Notes under the pieces: model-generated
Seen by the model: only the letters and a program-made list of their open reading frames with translations
What the model was told of the DNA's origin: nothing
The model's database searches: none
In this document: positions 52,426 to 61,000 of the stretch, piece by piece
Position numbering within the stretch: the first letter of the stretch is position 1
Layout: the number at the start of each line of letters is the position of its first letter
Position numbers and translations under genes: made by a program
Assembly (NCBI GenBank): GCA_002715985.1
Contig: PBAO01000015.1
Span: 4,978-68,977 of the forward strand
Direction: 5' to 3'
Origin: Lysobacterales bacterium
GTDB lineage: Bacteria; Pseudomonadota; Gammaproteobacteria; Nevskiales; Salinisphaeraceae
Length of the DNA stretch: 64,000 nt

Positions 52426-53560
52426 TCGCTTATTATCGTCGTGGCTCGTGATGGGGCTCGTGGCCACCCTCTGGCTGGTGGCCGGGCCCGCCGATGCGGC
52501 TGACGAGCAGGCCAATACCCTCGATCCCCAGGATGCGGCGCATGTCCCCGCACTCGTGGAGAAACAACAACAGCGCTATCGGGCGCTACAGGATGAATGG
52601 CAGGCCCGACACGTACCGCGCGGCCTGGCGCGCCCGACAGACGCGCCCACGGCGCGGGATTCCAACGTGCCGACGGTCGGCATCAGGCTCCAGGATGTCG
52701 ACTATGAAATCGCCGACGGTATCGGCTTCTATGTGAAATCGCTGGTCGGGGCACTCGTGCCCAATACCGCCGGCGCGCCGGTCGACTTCGACGACCCCGA
52801 TCAGTATCGGATTCAAGTGCATGCCGGCGAAGTCACGCTGAGCCCGGCGCAACTGGATGCGGTGTTCAACCGCTACGTGCTGACCCATGCACCGCGCTCG
52901 CTGTCCAGCGTCACCAACCACACCCGCGACGGGCGTCTGATTGTCGATGTTGGCGCGCGCCTGCGCGGCTTTCTGCCCCCGATCGGCGGCCTGCCGACAC
53001 GCTTGTCCGGCCCGGTTCATGTAACCGAGGACAACCGTCTGGCCTATACGCCGGACCGGGTCAGCAGCTTCGGGGTATCGCTTCGCCCGTTGCTGAACGC
53101 CACCGGGCTCACACTCGCCGATCTCACGCCGCTCGATCGCCCCGGGGCCCATCTCCAGGACAATACGTTGCTGATGGACCCGGAAACACTGTTTCCTGGC
53201 CCACGGCTCGAAATCGACACGATCGAGAAGGTCACGCTGTCCGAGCGCGGGATGACGCTCGTTTTCACCAGCGACGCCCCCGAGCCGACGTTCAACGATC
53301 CGCCGGTCGAAGCCGACAGCTATATCTGGCTACAGTCCGGCGATGCACGGTTCTACGGGACAGTGCTGGTCAATGCCCGCCTGGCACTCGTCAACGAAAA
53401 CAATAAGCGCCTGCATTTTCATCTTTACGATTACCGGGCCCAGACCGCGGCCGGCCGTATCGACGGGCTGGCCGACGGTACGTTGATTGCTCGGGTGCCG
53501 AATACCGCCCCGAGCGCCAACGACAAGATCGTCATCACCGAAAACCGAACGCCGGATTAA
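52418..53560 (+). CDS. Uncharacterised exported protein, second of a paralogous pair
   Basis: A 380-residue paralogue of the preceding protein, with a cleavable signal peptide (about residues 1-28, ending PADAADE) instead of an anchor. Shared features include DDPDQYRIQVHAGEVTL, aligned with DDPTSFIFKPLHGDVVM, the strand DGRLIVDVGARLRGF, and near the C-terminus DSYIWLQSGDARFYGTVLVN then LYDYRAQTAAGR. Identity is low but runs the whole length, so the duplication is old. One copy would be tethered to the inner membrane and the other free in the periplasm. The 159 bases downstream, before pckA, hold nothing I recognise. Confidence 0.75.
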   Translation: MTDRLLSSWLVMGLVATLWLVAGPADAADEQANTLDPQDAAHVPALVEKQQQRYRALQDEWQARHVPRGLARPTDAPTARDSNVPTVGIRLQDVDYEIADGIGFYVKSLVGALVPNTAGAPVDFDDPDQYRIQVHAGEVTLSPAQLDAVFNRYVLTHAPRSLSSVTNHTRDGRLIVDVGARLRGFLPPIGGLPTRLSGPVHVTEDNRLAYTPDRVSSFGVSLRPLLNATGLTLADLTPLDRPGAHLQDNTLLMDPETLFPGPRLEIDTIEKVTLSERGMTLVFTSDAPEPTFNDPPVEADSYIWLQSGDARFYGTVLVNARLALVNENNKRLHFHLYDYRAQTAAGRIDGLADGTLIARVPNTAPSANDKIVITENRTPD

Positions 53561-53719
53561 GGCGTGTCGCACGCGCCGCACGACGGTTGAGAACAGGAAA
53601 TTGCGCCCCGGAACCGATCCCATGATCGATTCGGGACATAAGGCGTTGCGCCCAAAACCCTTCTTTTCTAGTCTTCTGATCTTTTGCGACACGACGCCGG
53701 CCGTCGACGGAGATTGTGC

Positions 53720-55369
53720 ATGACATTGACTCGGGAACTGGAGCACTCGCTGGGATTGGCCGGTATCGAGTTCCGGCACAACCTGGCCCGCCCTGCCTTG
53801 TTTGCCGAGGCGATCGCCAACGACCGCGGGCGTGTACGCGCCGATGGCCCGGCCGACGAACACAAGGCCTTCGCCACCCGGATGGGCGCCGATGGTCCAC
53901 TGGTCTATTACTCCGACCCCAGCTGTACCGGACGCCCCGTGGGCGATACGTTCGCCGTGGCCCGCGATTCGGTCATCGACACGGTGTGGTGGAAACGTGA
54001 TTTCCAGCCGTTCTCGGCCGATGCCTTCGATGCGCTGTTGCCCCGCGTGGTGGCGCATCTGAATGCGCGTGGCGGTCATCTCTACGTACAGGACACGTTC
54101 TGCGGCTGGGACCCGGATTACGCGGTGCCCTATCGGCTGGTCAGCGAGTTCGCCACCCATGCCCTGTTCGCTCAGAACATGTTTGCCAGCGACGTCCCCG
54201 TGGCCGACCCAAAGTCGCGCCGCTGGACACTGATCAACGCCCCCAGTTTCATGTGTGACCCGGCCCGTGACGGCACGCTCTCCGAGCGCGCGGTGATCGT
54301 GGATCTGGAAAATCGTGTCGCCCTGGTGCTGGGCCCGGCCGACTATTGCGGCATCGTCAAGAAGACGATGTTCACCGTCATGAACTATCGCCTGCCGGCG
54401 CGCGGTGATCTGCCCATGCACTGCTCGGCCAATCTGGGCGACGCCGATGACACGGCCGTGCTGTTCGGTCTGTCCGGTACGGGCAAGACCACGCTGTCGG
54501 CCGATCCGGCCCGACAGTTGATCGGCGACGACGAACACGCCTGGACGGCGAACGGCGTATCCAACTTCGAGGGCGGTTGCTATGCCAAGCTGATCGATCT
54601 GAACAAACAAGCCGAGCCGGTGATCGCACGGGCCCTGTCCATGCCCTGCTCGATCATCGAAAACGTGCCGCCACTGCCGGACAAGCCGTTGGCCGAAACC
54701 GATCCTCAGGATCTGGATCTCACTGACGACTCGATCACCGAGAACACGCGCCTGTCCTATCCGCTGGCCGCCAACGACAACGTCGCCGCCGGCGCACGGG
54801 GCCCGCACCCGACCACGATCGTGCTGCTGACCGCCGATGCCTTCGGCGTACTGCCACCGATCTCGATCCTGTCGAGCGACGAGGTCATGTATCACTTCGT
54901 CTCGGGCTTCACCGCCAAGCTCGCGGGCACGGAAGTCGGTGTGACCGAGCCCCAGGCCGCATTTTCGGCCTGCTACGGCGCGCCGTTCATGCCCCGCCCG
55001 GCAGCGGTGTATGCCGAGCTGCTGGCTGCCAAGATGAAGACCCACGGCGCACGCTGTGTGCTGCTCAATACCGGCTGGACAGGCGGGCCACACGGCGTGG
55101 GCAAACGGATATCCATTGCGCACACCCGGAATCTGTTGTCTGCCGCCCTGTCGGGTGCGCTGGATGATGTGGCCTGTGACACCCATCCCGTCTTCGGCCT
55201 GGCCATGCCGCGCGAATGCCCGGACGTGCCCAGCGAGATTCTCGACCCGCGCAACACCTGGGCCGACCAGGACGCCTACGATGCCCAGGCACGAACGCTG
55301 CGCGATATGTTCCAGGCGAACTTCAAGACCAACGATTTCGCCTCGATGGGAATCCGTGCCGTGATGTAG
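53720..55369 (+). CDS. pckA: Phosphoenolpyruvate carboxykinase (ATP)
   Basis: A 549-residue gluconeogenic enzyme that converts oxaloacetate and ATP to phosphoenolpyruvate. The P-loop is GLSGTGKTTLSAD. The metal/ATP region is LIGDDEHAW, and the oxaloacetate-binding stretch lies at YYSDPSCTGRPVGD. NTGWTGGPHGVGKRISI is the late adenine-binding loop. ATG at 53720 follows GGAG at a normal distance. It would let the cell grow on the acids produced from betaine, carnitine or stored PHA. A strong terminator follows. Confidence 0.97.
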   Translation: MTLTRELEHSLGLAGIEFRHNLARPALFAEAIANDRGRVRADGPADEHKAFATRMGADGPLVYYSDPSCTGRPVGDTFAVARDSVIDTVWWKRDFQPFSADAFDALLPRVVAHLNARGGHLYVQDTFCGWDPDYAVPYRLVSEFATHALFAQNMFASDVPVADPKSRRWTLINAPSFMCDPARDGTLSERAVIVDLENRVALVLGPADYCGIVKKTMFTVMNYRLPARGDLPMHCSANLGDADDTAVLFGLSGTGKTTLSADPARQLIGDDEHAWTANGVSNFEGGCYAKLIDLNKQAEPVIARALSMPCSIIENVPPLPDKPLAETDPQDLDLTDDSITENTRLSYPLAANDNVAAGARGPHPTTIVLLTADAFGVLPPISILSSDEVMYHFVSGFTAKLAGTEVGVTEPQAAFSACYGAPFMPRPAAVYAELLAAKMKTHGARCVLLNTGWTGGPHGVGKRISIAHTRNLLSAALSGALDDVACDTHPVFGLAMPRECPDVPSEILDPRNTWADQDAYDAQARTLRDMFQANFKTNDFASMGIRAVM

Positions 55370-55382
55370 GCCTTGTTGGCGC

Positions 55383-55412
55383 AAAAAAAAGCCGCCGGAT
55401 GATCCGGCGGCT
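55383..55412. terminator. Bidirectional Rho-independent terminator between pckA and the FKBP gene
   Basis: The 8-bp stem GCCGCCGG/CCGGCGGC (391-398 with 404-411) is preceded by eight A residues and followed by a short T run. On the minus strand this gives a GC stem followed by eight T residues, ideal for ending the FKBP transcript. On the plus strand it has four T residues, enough to help end pckA. Confidence 0.9.
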
Positions 55413-55439
55413 TTTCGCTATCCAACGGGCGTGCCCGGT

Positions 55440-56255
55440 TTACTGACCGCTGTTGGCGCTATCCGTGCTATCGGCACTGTCGCTGTCTTCGCCCGTGCCC
55501 TTGTTCTTGTCCACGCTCACCAGCGTGACGTCGAAGATCAGGGTTTCGTTCGGGCCGATCTTGGCGCCGGCGCCGCGCTCGCCATAAGCCAGATCCGGCG
55601 GGATGAACAGCTTGTACTGGCCGCCCGCGTGCATCATCTGCAAGGCTTCCGTCCAGCCCGGGATCACGGCGTTGACCGGGAAGGTCACCGGCTTGCCGCG
55701 CTCTTCGGAGCTGTCAAAGACCGTACCGTCGATCAGCTTGCCGGTATAGCGGACCGTCACGCTGTCGTTGGCATCCGGTTGGGGGCCATCGCCTTTCTCG
55801 ATGACCTTGTACTGCAGGCCATCCTCAAGCGTCTTGACGCCGTCTTTCTTCTTGTTCTCGGCGAGAAATTCCTGACCCGCCTTCATGTTGGCCTGAGCTT
55901 CCTTGTTCTGTTCCTTCTGCTGGGCGGCCTGCATGTCAGACACCACGCCCTGCATCACGGTCTGGAGCTCGTCCTGGCTGATCCGGGTCGGGCCTTGGCC
56001 GACCACGTCGCGTACGCCCTGGGTCAGTTGATCCAGATCGAGATTCATCGGCAGATCCTTAAGAGAGTTGCCGATATCCATGCCCAGCGCATAGCTGCGT
56101 TTGGCGCTTTTGCTGGTGAACTGCTGGTCGCCCGAGCTGGTGTTGCTCGCCGTATTCGAGGCCGTGGTGTCAGTGCTCGTGTTGTTCGATGCACCTTCAT
56201 TGCCACAGGCGGTCAGTGCCAGCGCGCAGGCACACAGTACAAACGTTTTCTTCAT
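55440..56255 (-). CDS. FKBP-type peptidyl-prolyl isomerase lipoprotein (FkpA/Mip-like)
   Basis: A 271-residue lipoprotein with lipobox ALTACG (Cys17). A Ser/Thr/Asn-rich linker is followed by the helical Mip/FkpA dimerisation domain (about residues 50-135, beginning SKSAKRSYALGMDIG). The FKBP domain contains VTVRYTGKLIDGTVFDSS and AYGERGAGAKIGPNETLIFDV. The C-terminus is acidic (EDSDSADSTDSANSGQ). It folds envelope proteins in the periplasm. The second ATG (56255) fits the AGGA ribosome binding site better than the first at 56261. Confidence 0.93.
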   Translation of the reverse strand: MKKTFVLCACALALTACGNEGASNNTSTDTTASNTASNTSSGDQQFTSKSAKRSYALGMDIGNSLKDLPMNLDLDQLTQGVRDVVGQGPTRISQDELQTVMQGVVSDMQAAQQKEQNKEAQANMKAGQEFLAENKKKDGVKTLEDGLQYKVIEKGDGPQPDANDSVTVRYTGKLIDGTVFDSSEERGKPVTFPVNAVIPGWTEALQMMHAGGQYKLFIPPDLAYGERGAGAKIGPNETLIFDVTLVSVDKNKGTGEDSDSADSTDSANSGQ

Positions 56256-56370
56256 GGCCATTTCCTGTCCTTGTTGAACGTCCCGAGACTACGTGAAAGA
56301 AGACCGGGGCAAAAGCTGCATGCCCGCTCGGCGGACATGCGTCTTCAAAGGTCAACCACGATCCGTCGAA

Positions 56371-57582
56371 TCAGCCCTGGCGGTGCCCCAGGCGCAGACG
56401 CAGCGCGTTCAGGCGGATGAAACCCTCGGCGTCTTTCTGATCATAGGCCCCACGGTCATCCTCGAAGGTGGCGATAGCCGAATCGAACAGGCTATCGCGC
56501 TCGGAGGCCCGGCCCACGATCGAGACACTGCCCTTGTAGAGCTTGACCCGAACCGTGCCGTTGACGTGGTGCTGGGACTCATCGATGGCCGCCTGCATCA
56601 TGCGACGCTCGGGCGAGAACCAGTAGCCGTTGTAGATGAGCTTGGCATAGCGCGGCATCAGCTCGTCTTTCAGATGCGCGGCCTCGCGGTCCAGCGTGAT
56701 CGACTCGATGGCGCGATGCGCGCGCAGCATGATGGTCCCGCCCGGGGTTTCGTAGCAGCCGCGCGATTTCATGCCGACGTAGCGGTTCTCGACGATATCG
56801 ATCCGTCCGATGCCGTGGGCCCCGCCCAGTTCGTTGAGCTTGGCCAGCACCTGGTACGGGCTCAGGTCCTGACCGTCCACGGCCACGATGTCGCCGGCGG
56901 CGAAGGTCAAGTCGACCTCCTGGGGCGTGTCGGGCGCGTCCTCGGGTCTGACCGACCACTCCCACATGACATCTTCGGCCGGGGTCCAGGGGTCTTCGAG
57001 TACGCCGCCCTCGTAGGAGATATGCAGTGCGTTGGCATCGGTGGAATACGGCGAGCCGCCGTCGGCCTTCTTGCGGATATCGATGCCGTTGTCCTCGGCA
57101 TAGGCCAGCAATCGCTCGCGCGAGTTCAGATCCCACTCCCGCCAGGGCGCGATGACCTTGATGTCCGGGGCCAGCGCATAGGCAGACAGTTCGAAGCGCA
57201 CCTGATCATTGCCCTTGCCGGTGGCGCCGTGGGCGATGGCGTCGGCCCCGGTCTCGCGCGCGATCTCGACCAGGCGCTTGGAGATCAGGGGCCGGGCAAT
57301 GGAGGTGCCCAGCAGATATTCGCCTTCATAGATGGCGTTGGCCCGGAACATCGGGTACACGAAATCGGCCACGAACTCTTCGCGCAGATCGTCGATGAAA
57401 ACCTGGCTGACCCCCAGCGCGCGTGCCTTGGGTTCGACTTCGGACAGCTCCTCGCCCTGGCCGATATCCGCGGTGAAGGTCACGACTTCGCAGTCGTATT
57501 CGTCTTGCAGCCATTTCAGAATGACCGAGGTATCGAGTCCGCCCGAATAGGCCAGGACCACTTTGGCAACGTCGCCGCTCAT
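56371..57582 (-). CDS. argG: Argininosuccinate synthase
   Basis: A 403-residue enzyme that joins citrulline and aspartate with ATP in arginine synthesis. The PP-loop signature is [18 protein letters not shown] at residues about 8-25. Citrulline- and aspartate-binding segments are [16 protein letters not shown] and [10 protein letters not shown]. This is the shorter, common bacterial form, not the 447-residue E. coli type. It stands alone, divergent from rnt. Confidence 0.97.
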   Translation of the reverse strand: MSGDVAKVVLAYSGGLDTSVILKWLQDEYDCEVVTFTADIGQGEELSEVEPKARALGVSQVFIDDLREEFVADFVYPMFRANAIYEGEYLLGTSIARPLISKRLVEIARETGADAIAHGATGKGNDQVRFELSAYALAPDIKVIAPWREWDLNSRERLLAYAEDNGIDIRKKADGGSPYSTDANALHISYEGGVLEDPWTPAEDVMWEWSVRPEDAPDTPQEVDLTFAAGDIVAVDGQDLSPYQVLAKLNELGGAHGIGRIDIVENRYVGMKSRGCYETPGGTIMLRAHRAIESITLDREAAHLKDELMPRYAKLIYNGYWFSPERRMMQAAIDESQHHVNGTVRVKLYKGSVSIVGRASERDSLFDSAIATFEDDRGAYDQKDAEGFIRLNALRLRLGHRQG

Positions 57583-57670
57583 GGGTGCGCTCCGCTCAAG
57601 GGTTGTCGCAAAGCCACCGAGTATACAAAACCAGCGCTCGGCACGTGCCCGGCAGTGCTACCATCCGCAT

Positions 57671-58327
57671 ATGAATGACTTATCCCAGACGAGTGAGACA
57701 TCGCCGCGCATGGCCACGCGCTTCCGTGGGTTTCTGCCGGTCGTCATCGATGTCGAGACCGGCGGTTTCAATTCGGCCACCGATGCCCTGCTGGAGATCG
57801 CCGCCGTTACGGTGGGGTTCACCGAGGATGGCAGCCTGGACCTGATGGAATCCATCTCCTACCACGTTACACCGTTCGAGGGCGCGAACATCGAAGCTGC
57901 CTCGCTCGAGGTCAACGGGATCGATCCGCATCACCCGCTGCGCCCGGCCATTCCGGAACGCGATGCTCTGGGCCGGATCTTTCGGCTCGTGCGCGAAGCC
58001 ATGAAGACCACCGGATGCAAGCGCGCGGTACTGGTCGGGCATAACGCCCACTTCGATCTGGGGTTCTTGAACGCCGCGATCGCCCGAACAGGCATCAAAC
58101 GCAGCCCGTTTCATCCGTTCTCGTGCTTCGATACGGCCACGCTGGCCGGCGTGGCCTATGGCCAGACCGTGCTGCGGCGTGCGGCCACAGCGGCCGGCAT
58201 GGACTGGGACAACCAGGCCGCCCACTCGGCACTTTATGACACCGAACAGACCGCGCGTCTGTTCTGTCGTATCGTCAATCGCTTTCAGCCGGTCTACGAT
58301 GCCGTGCCGCCCGAGCCACAAAGCTAG
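57671..58327 (+). CDS. rnt: Ribonuclease T
   Basis: A 218-residue DEDDh-family 3'-5' exoribonuclease that trims the 3' ends of tRNA and other stable RNAs. The catalytic acids are in [10 protein letters not shown], the aspartate in [11 protein letters not shown], and the His/Asp pair in [20 protein letters not shown] at 57671 gives the family start; the frame is open upstream into argG on the other strand without similarity. It is followed after 57 bases by a plsC-type acyltransferase. Confidence 0.95.
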   Translation: MNDLSQTSETSPRMATRFRGFLPVVIDVETGGFNSATDALLEIAAVTVGFTEDGSLDLMESISYHVTPFEGANIEAASLEVNGIDPHHPLRPAIPERDALGRIFRLVREAMKTTGCKRAVLVGHNAHFDLGFLNAAIARTGIKRSPFHPFSCFDTATLAGVAYGQTVLRRAATAAGMDWDNQAAHSALYDTEQTARLFCRIVNRFQPVYDAVPPEPQS

Positions 58328-58384
58328 GCACTGGCACGATCTTCAAAGCCGACTTTCTCGATCTCTGGCTGACACAACCGATCT

Positions 58385-59194
58385 ATGTCCGCGACCCAAT
58401 CCTCGTTTTCCAGTGACCGTCCGTTGCTCGGGCGGGCCCGCCTGATCCTCAAGGGCATCCACTTTGCCGGCGTGCTGTTGCTCGGCGTGGTGCTGTTGCC
58501 CAGCGTTGCGCTGCTGGGGCGCCACGCCAAGCATCTGATCAACTGGTGGCTGGGTCGCATGCTGGCCGCACTCGCGGTCGATGTCGAACTCGATGGCCAG
58601 GCGCCGGCCGCGCCCATGCTGGTGGTTGCCAACCACTGCTCGTGGCTGGATATCCTGGTGCTGGGCTGGGCGTTCAACACCGCGTTCGTTTCCAAGGCCG
58701 AGGTCGGCAAATGGCCGATCGTGGGTTCGTTTGCACGCGCCGGTGGCACATTGTTCCTCTCGCGCGGGGCCGGCAAGACCGGCGAGACCAGCGCGCGGAT
58801 TCGCGAGGTACTGGATAACGGGCGCTCGGTGTTGTTCTTTCCCGAAGGCACGACCACTTGCGATCCCAGTCCGCAGCGTTTTCATGCCCGTCTATTTGCG
58901 GCCGCGATCGACGGTGGCTATTCGGTTCTGCCCGTGGGGCTTCGCTACTGCGACGACACCACCCCGCCCGGCATGCACCACGCGCTGGCGCCCTGGGTGA
59001 ACGAGGCGCCGCTGGGCCCGCATTTCAAGGATCTGTTTCGGCTGCGGGGCATCACCGCCCAGCTGCGCATCTGCGCGCCCATCAATCCGCGCGGCTATGA
59101 TCGACGCAGCCTGGCCGAAGCGGCGCGCACGGCCGTGGCGCATCGCCAGGCCGTGGCCACCGCCAAGGAATTGCGCAGCGACTCACTCAGTTAG
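58385..59194 (+). CDS. plsC: 1-acyl-sn-glycerol-3-phosphate acyltransferase-like protein
   Basis: A 269-residue membrane-associated PlsC-family acyltransferase. The acyl-transfer motif is VANHCSWLDILVLG (H-x4-D), and the glycerol-phosphate-binding motif is FFPEGTTT. One membrane segment (LLLGVVLLPSVALLG) is near the N-terminus. The size and motifs also fit OlsA-type enzymes that make ornithine lipids. No lysophosphatidate-specific feature separates the two. Its 3' end overlaps the convergent PhaZ-like gene by 8 bases. Confidence 0.88.
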   Translation: MSATQSSFSSDRPLLGRARLILKGIHFAGVLLLGVVLLPSVALLGRHAKHLINWWLGRMLAALAVDVELDGQAPAAPMLVVANHCSWLDILVLGWAFNTAFVSKAEVGKWPIVGSFARAGGTLFLSRGAGKTGETSARIREVLDNGRSVLFFPEGTTTCDPSPQRFHARLFAAAIDGGYSVLPVGLRYCDDTTPPGMHHALAPWVNEAPLGPHFKDLFRLRGITAQLRICAPINPRGYDRRSLAEAARTAVAHRQAVATAKELRSDSLS

Positions 59195-60152
59195 CCTCGT
59201 CGCGCGCAGGCGGTGCGATATGGCCATCGCCCGGCAGGCCACGTAGCGCGTAATAATCGGCGTTGTCGGTGCCGTCGTAGCGCCGCTCGTTGATGAATCG
59301 CTGAATCACCGCGGCGCATTCATTGGCACGCAGCAACAGGAACAGGTGCCCGCCACCGCGCACGATATGAACGTGCGATTTGGGGATCAGCCAGTACAAC
59401 AGACGGCTCTGATACAGCGGAGCGATCGGGTCATCGTCGCCAGCCATGACCAGCGTGGGACACATCAGATTGTGTAGCCGATGGATCGTCATCCAGCCCA
59501 CACGCGCCACCAGCTGATTGATATAGCCATGCAGCTCTGGCGCGGCCAGATGCTCGCGCGCGGTCGCTGTCTCGACCGGCGTCTGTTGTACCAGGCCGCT
59601 ATAAAACCCGGACATGCCGTCCGGGGTGGCCTCGTCGGCATGGAAACGCCGTATCGCCCTGAAGCGTCGCAGGCTGTTGGTATTCAGCGCGTTGATGCCC
59701 ACGCCAACGGTACCCGCTGCCAGCACCAGGCGATTGACCGGATGGCTGTCATCCAGGGCAAACGACTGGGCCAGTGCGGCGCCCCACCCCAGGCCGACAA
59801 CGTTGACAGCGCTGTCATACCCCAAGCGCGCCAGAAATGTCTTTAGAAGCCGGGCATGCCAGCCCATGCCGCGCGGTATCCGTCGCGCGGGCGAGGCCCC
59901 CGAGCCCGGCATTTCGGGGATGATGACCTCGATATCATCCAGGGCATCGACCAGCGGCAACAGCATATCCAGGTGCGTCCCCACGGTGCCGAGCAGTACC
60001 ATCGGCCGCCCGGCCCCGCGACGCACGCCATAGCGCAGCCGGACGCCGTCGACATCCAGCCAGTCGATCTGCATGCGGGTACGCCGACGCAGCGCGCTCT
60101 GTGCCGGGGGCAGTGCGCGGCGAGCGCCGCGTGCGGAGGCTTGTGCCATCAT
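59187..60152 (-). CDS. PhaZ-like alpha/beta-hydrolase-fold protein lacking the nucleophile serine (copy A)
   Basis: A 321-residue alpha/beta-hydrolase-fold protein closely patterned on intracellular medium-chain PHA depolymerases (PhaZ). VNVVGLGWGAALAQSFALDD aligns with the nucleophile elbow G-x-S-W-G-G. The central residue near 122 is Gly (codon GGG), not Ser. The later acid and histidine regions AGDDDPIAP and RGGGHLFLL are kept, as is VGWMTIHRLHNL. The protein should therefore lack normal depolymerase activity. Two start ATGs are adjacent; the first overlaps the preceding gene as ATGA. It is the last gene of phaC-copy B-copy A. It may bind PHA granules or regulate the synthase. Confidence 0.8.
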   Translation of the reverse strand: MMAQASARGARRALPPAQSALRRRTRMQIDWLDVDGVRLRYGVRRGAGRPMVLLGTVGTHLDMLLPLVDALDDIEVIIPEMPGSGASPARRIPRGMGWHARLLKTFLARLGYDSAVNVVGLGWGAALAQSFALDDSHPVNRLVLAAGTVGVGINALNTNSLRRFRAIRRFHADEATPDGMSGFYSGLVQQTPVETATAREHLAAPELHGYINQLVARVGWMTIHRLHNLMCPTLVMAGDDDPIAPLYQSRLLYWLIPKSHVHIVRGGGHLFLLLRANECAAVIQRFINERRYDGTDNADYYALRGLPGDGHIAPPARDEAN

Positions 60153-61000
60153 CGTTCCTCGAAAAGCGCCAGGAATGCCTCGATTCGTCGCAGCGATTCG
60201 CTGCGACGCTCGATCAGCAGCCAGTGCCCGGCCCCGTGCAGCACGGACAGCTCGGCGCGCGGCATGAGCAGTTGTAGCAGCCGCGCGTTGGCCAACGGCA
60301 CGATTCGATCATCGTCGCCGGCCAGTATCAGCGTCGGCATGCTGATGCGGTGAGCAAACATCAGACTGGAAAAACCGACCACGGCATAGAGCTGACCGGC
60401 CAGCGCGGCCGCGCTCGGCGTGCGGGCCCCCGCCAGGGCAAGCGCCACGTCGCGACAATCGCGTTCGCAGCGCCCGCCGAAGATCTCGCGCGCTTGGCGG
60501 GCATCCACGTTCAGACCGGCCCGCCCGGCGATACCGGCCAGGCCCTTCAGAGCTCGCCAGCGCCCGGGCAGCATCGTCTGGCCACAGGACGTGGCCACCA
60601 GTACGAGCGCGTTCACGCGTGCTGCCTCACGATAGGCCAGCTGCTGGGCCAGCAGGCCGCCCCAGCCCATGCCGAGGACGTTGACCCGGGCCAGTCCCAG
60701 CTCATCAAGCAACCTGGCGATCTGATCCGCGCGCGCAGGCATGCGCTGACGTGCCGCGGCGAACGAGACGCTCTGCGTGCCGTGCATGCCCGGCCAGTCG
60801 AATATCACCGTGGGACAGGACAAGGCCCGGCAGAAGGAAGCCAGAAGCGCGCGATCCGCGCCGTAGTCGCTGCATAGAAGCAGCGTGGTGCCCTGGCCGG
60901 CGGTGCGGGTCACACCCAGCCGCTGACCGGCCAGATCGATCTCGAGGTCGACCTCGAGATCGCCGGCCGTCGCGCGGCTCGATTCAGCGTTGTCGGACAT
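60149..61000 (-). CDS. PhaZ-like alpha/beta-hydrolase-fold protein lacking the nucleophile serine (copy B)
   Basis: A 283-residue paralogue of the next gene downstream. The nucleophile elbow is VNVLGMGWGGLLAQQLAY, with Gly112 (codon GGC) in the serine position. The acid and histidine regions LAGDDDRIVPLANARLL and LHGAGHWLLIERR remain. ATG at 61000 is chosen; it lies inside the end of phaC (17-base overlap), so its translation depends on the synthase gene. The same glycine replacement in two diverged copies makes a sequence error unlikely and suggests selection for a non-catalytic role. Confidence 0.8.
   Translation of the reverse strand: MSDNAESSRATAGDLEVDLEIDLAGQRLGVTRTAGQGTTLLLCSDYGADRALLASFCRALSCPTVIFDWPGMHGTQSVSFAAARQRMPARADQIARLLDELGLARVNVLGMGWGGLLAQQLAYREAARVNALVLVATSCGQTMLPGRWRALKGLAGIAGRAGLNVDARQAREIFGGRCERDCRDVALALAGARTPSAAALAGQLYAVVGFSSLMFAHRISMPTLILAGDDDRIVPLANARLLQLLMPRAELSVLHGAGHWLLIERRSESLRRIEAFLALFEER

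Noticed and set aside
53330-55384. A 684-codon open frame antisense to pckA
   Set aside because: pckA carries full family motifs. The antisense frame is a shadow of its codon bias.
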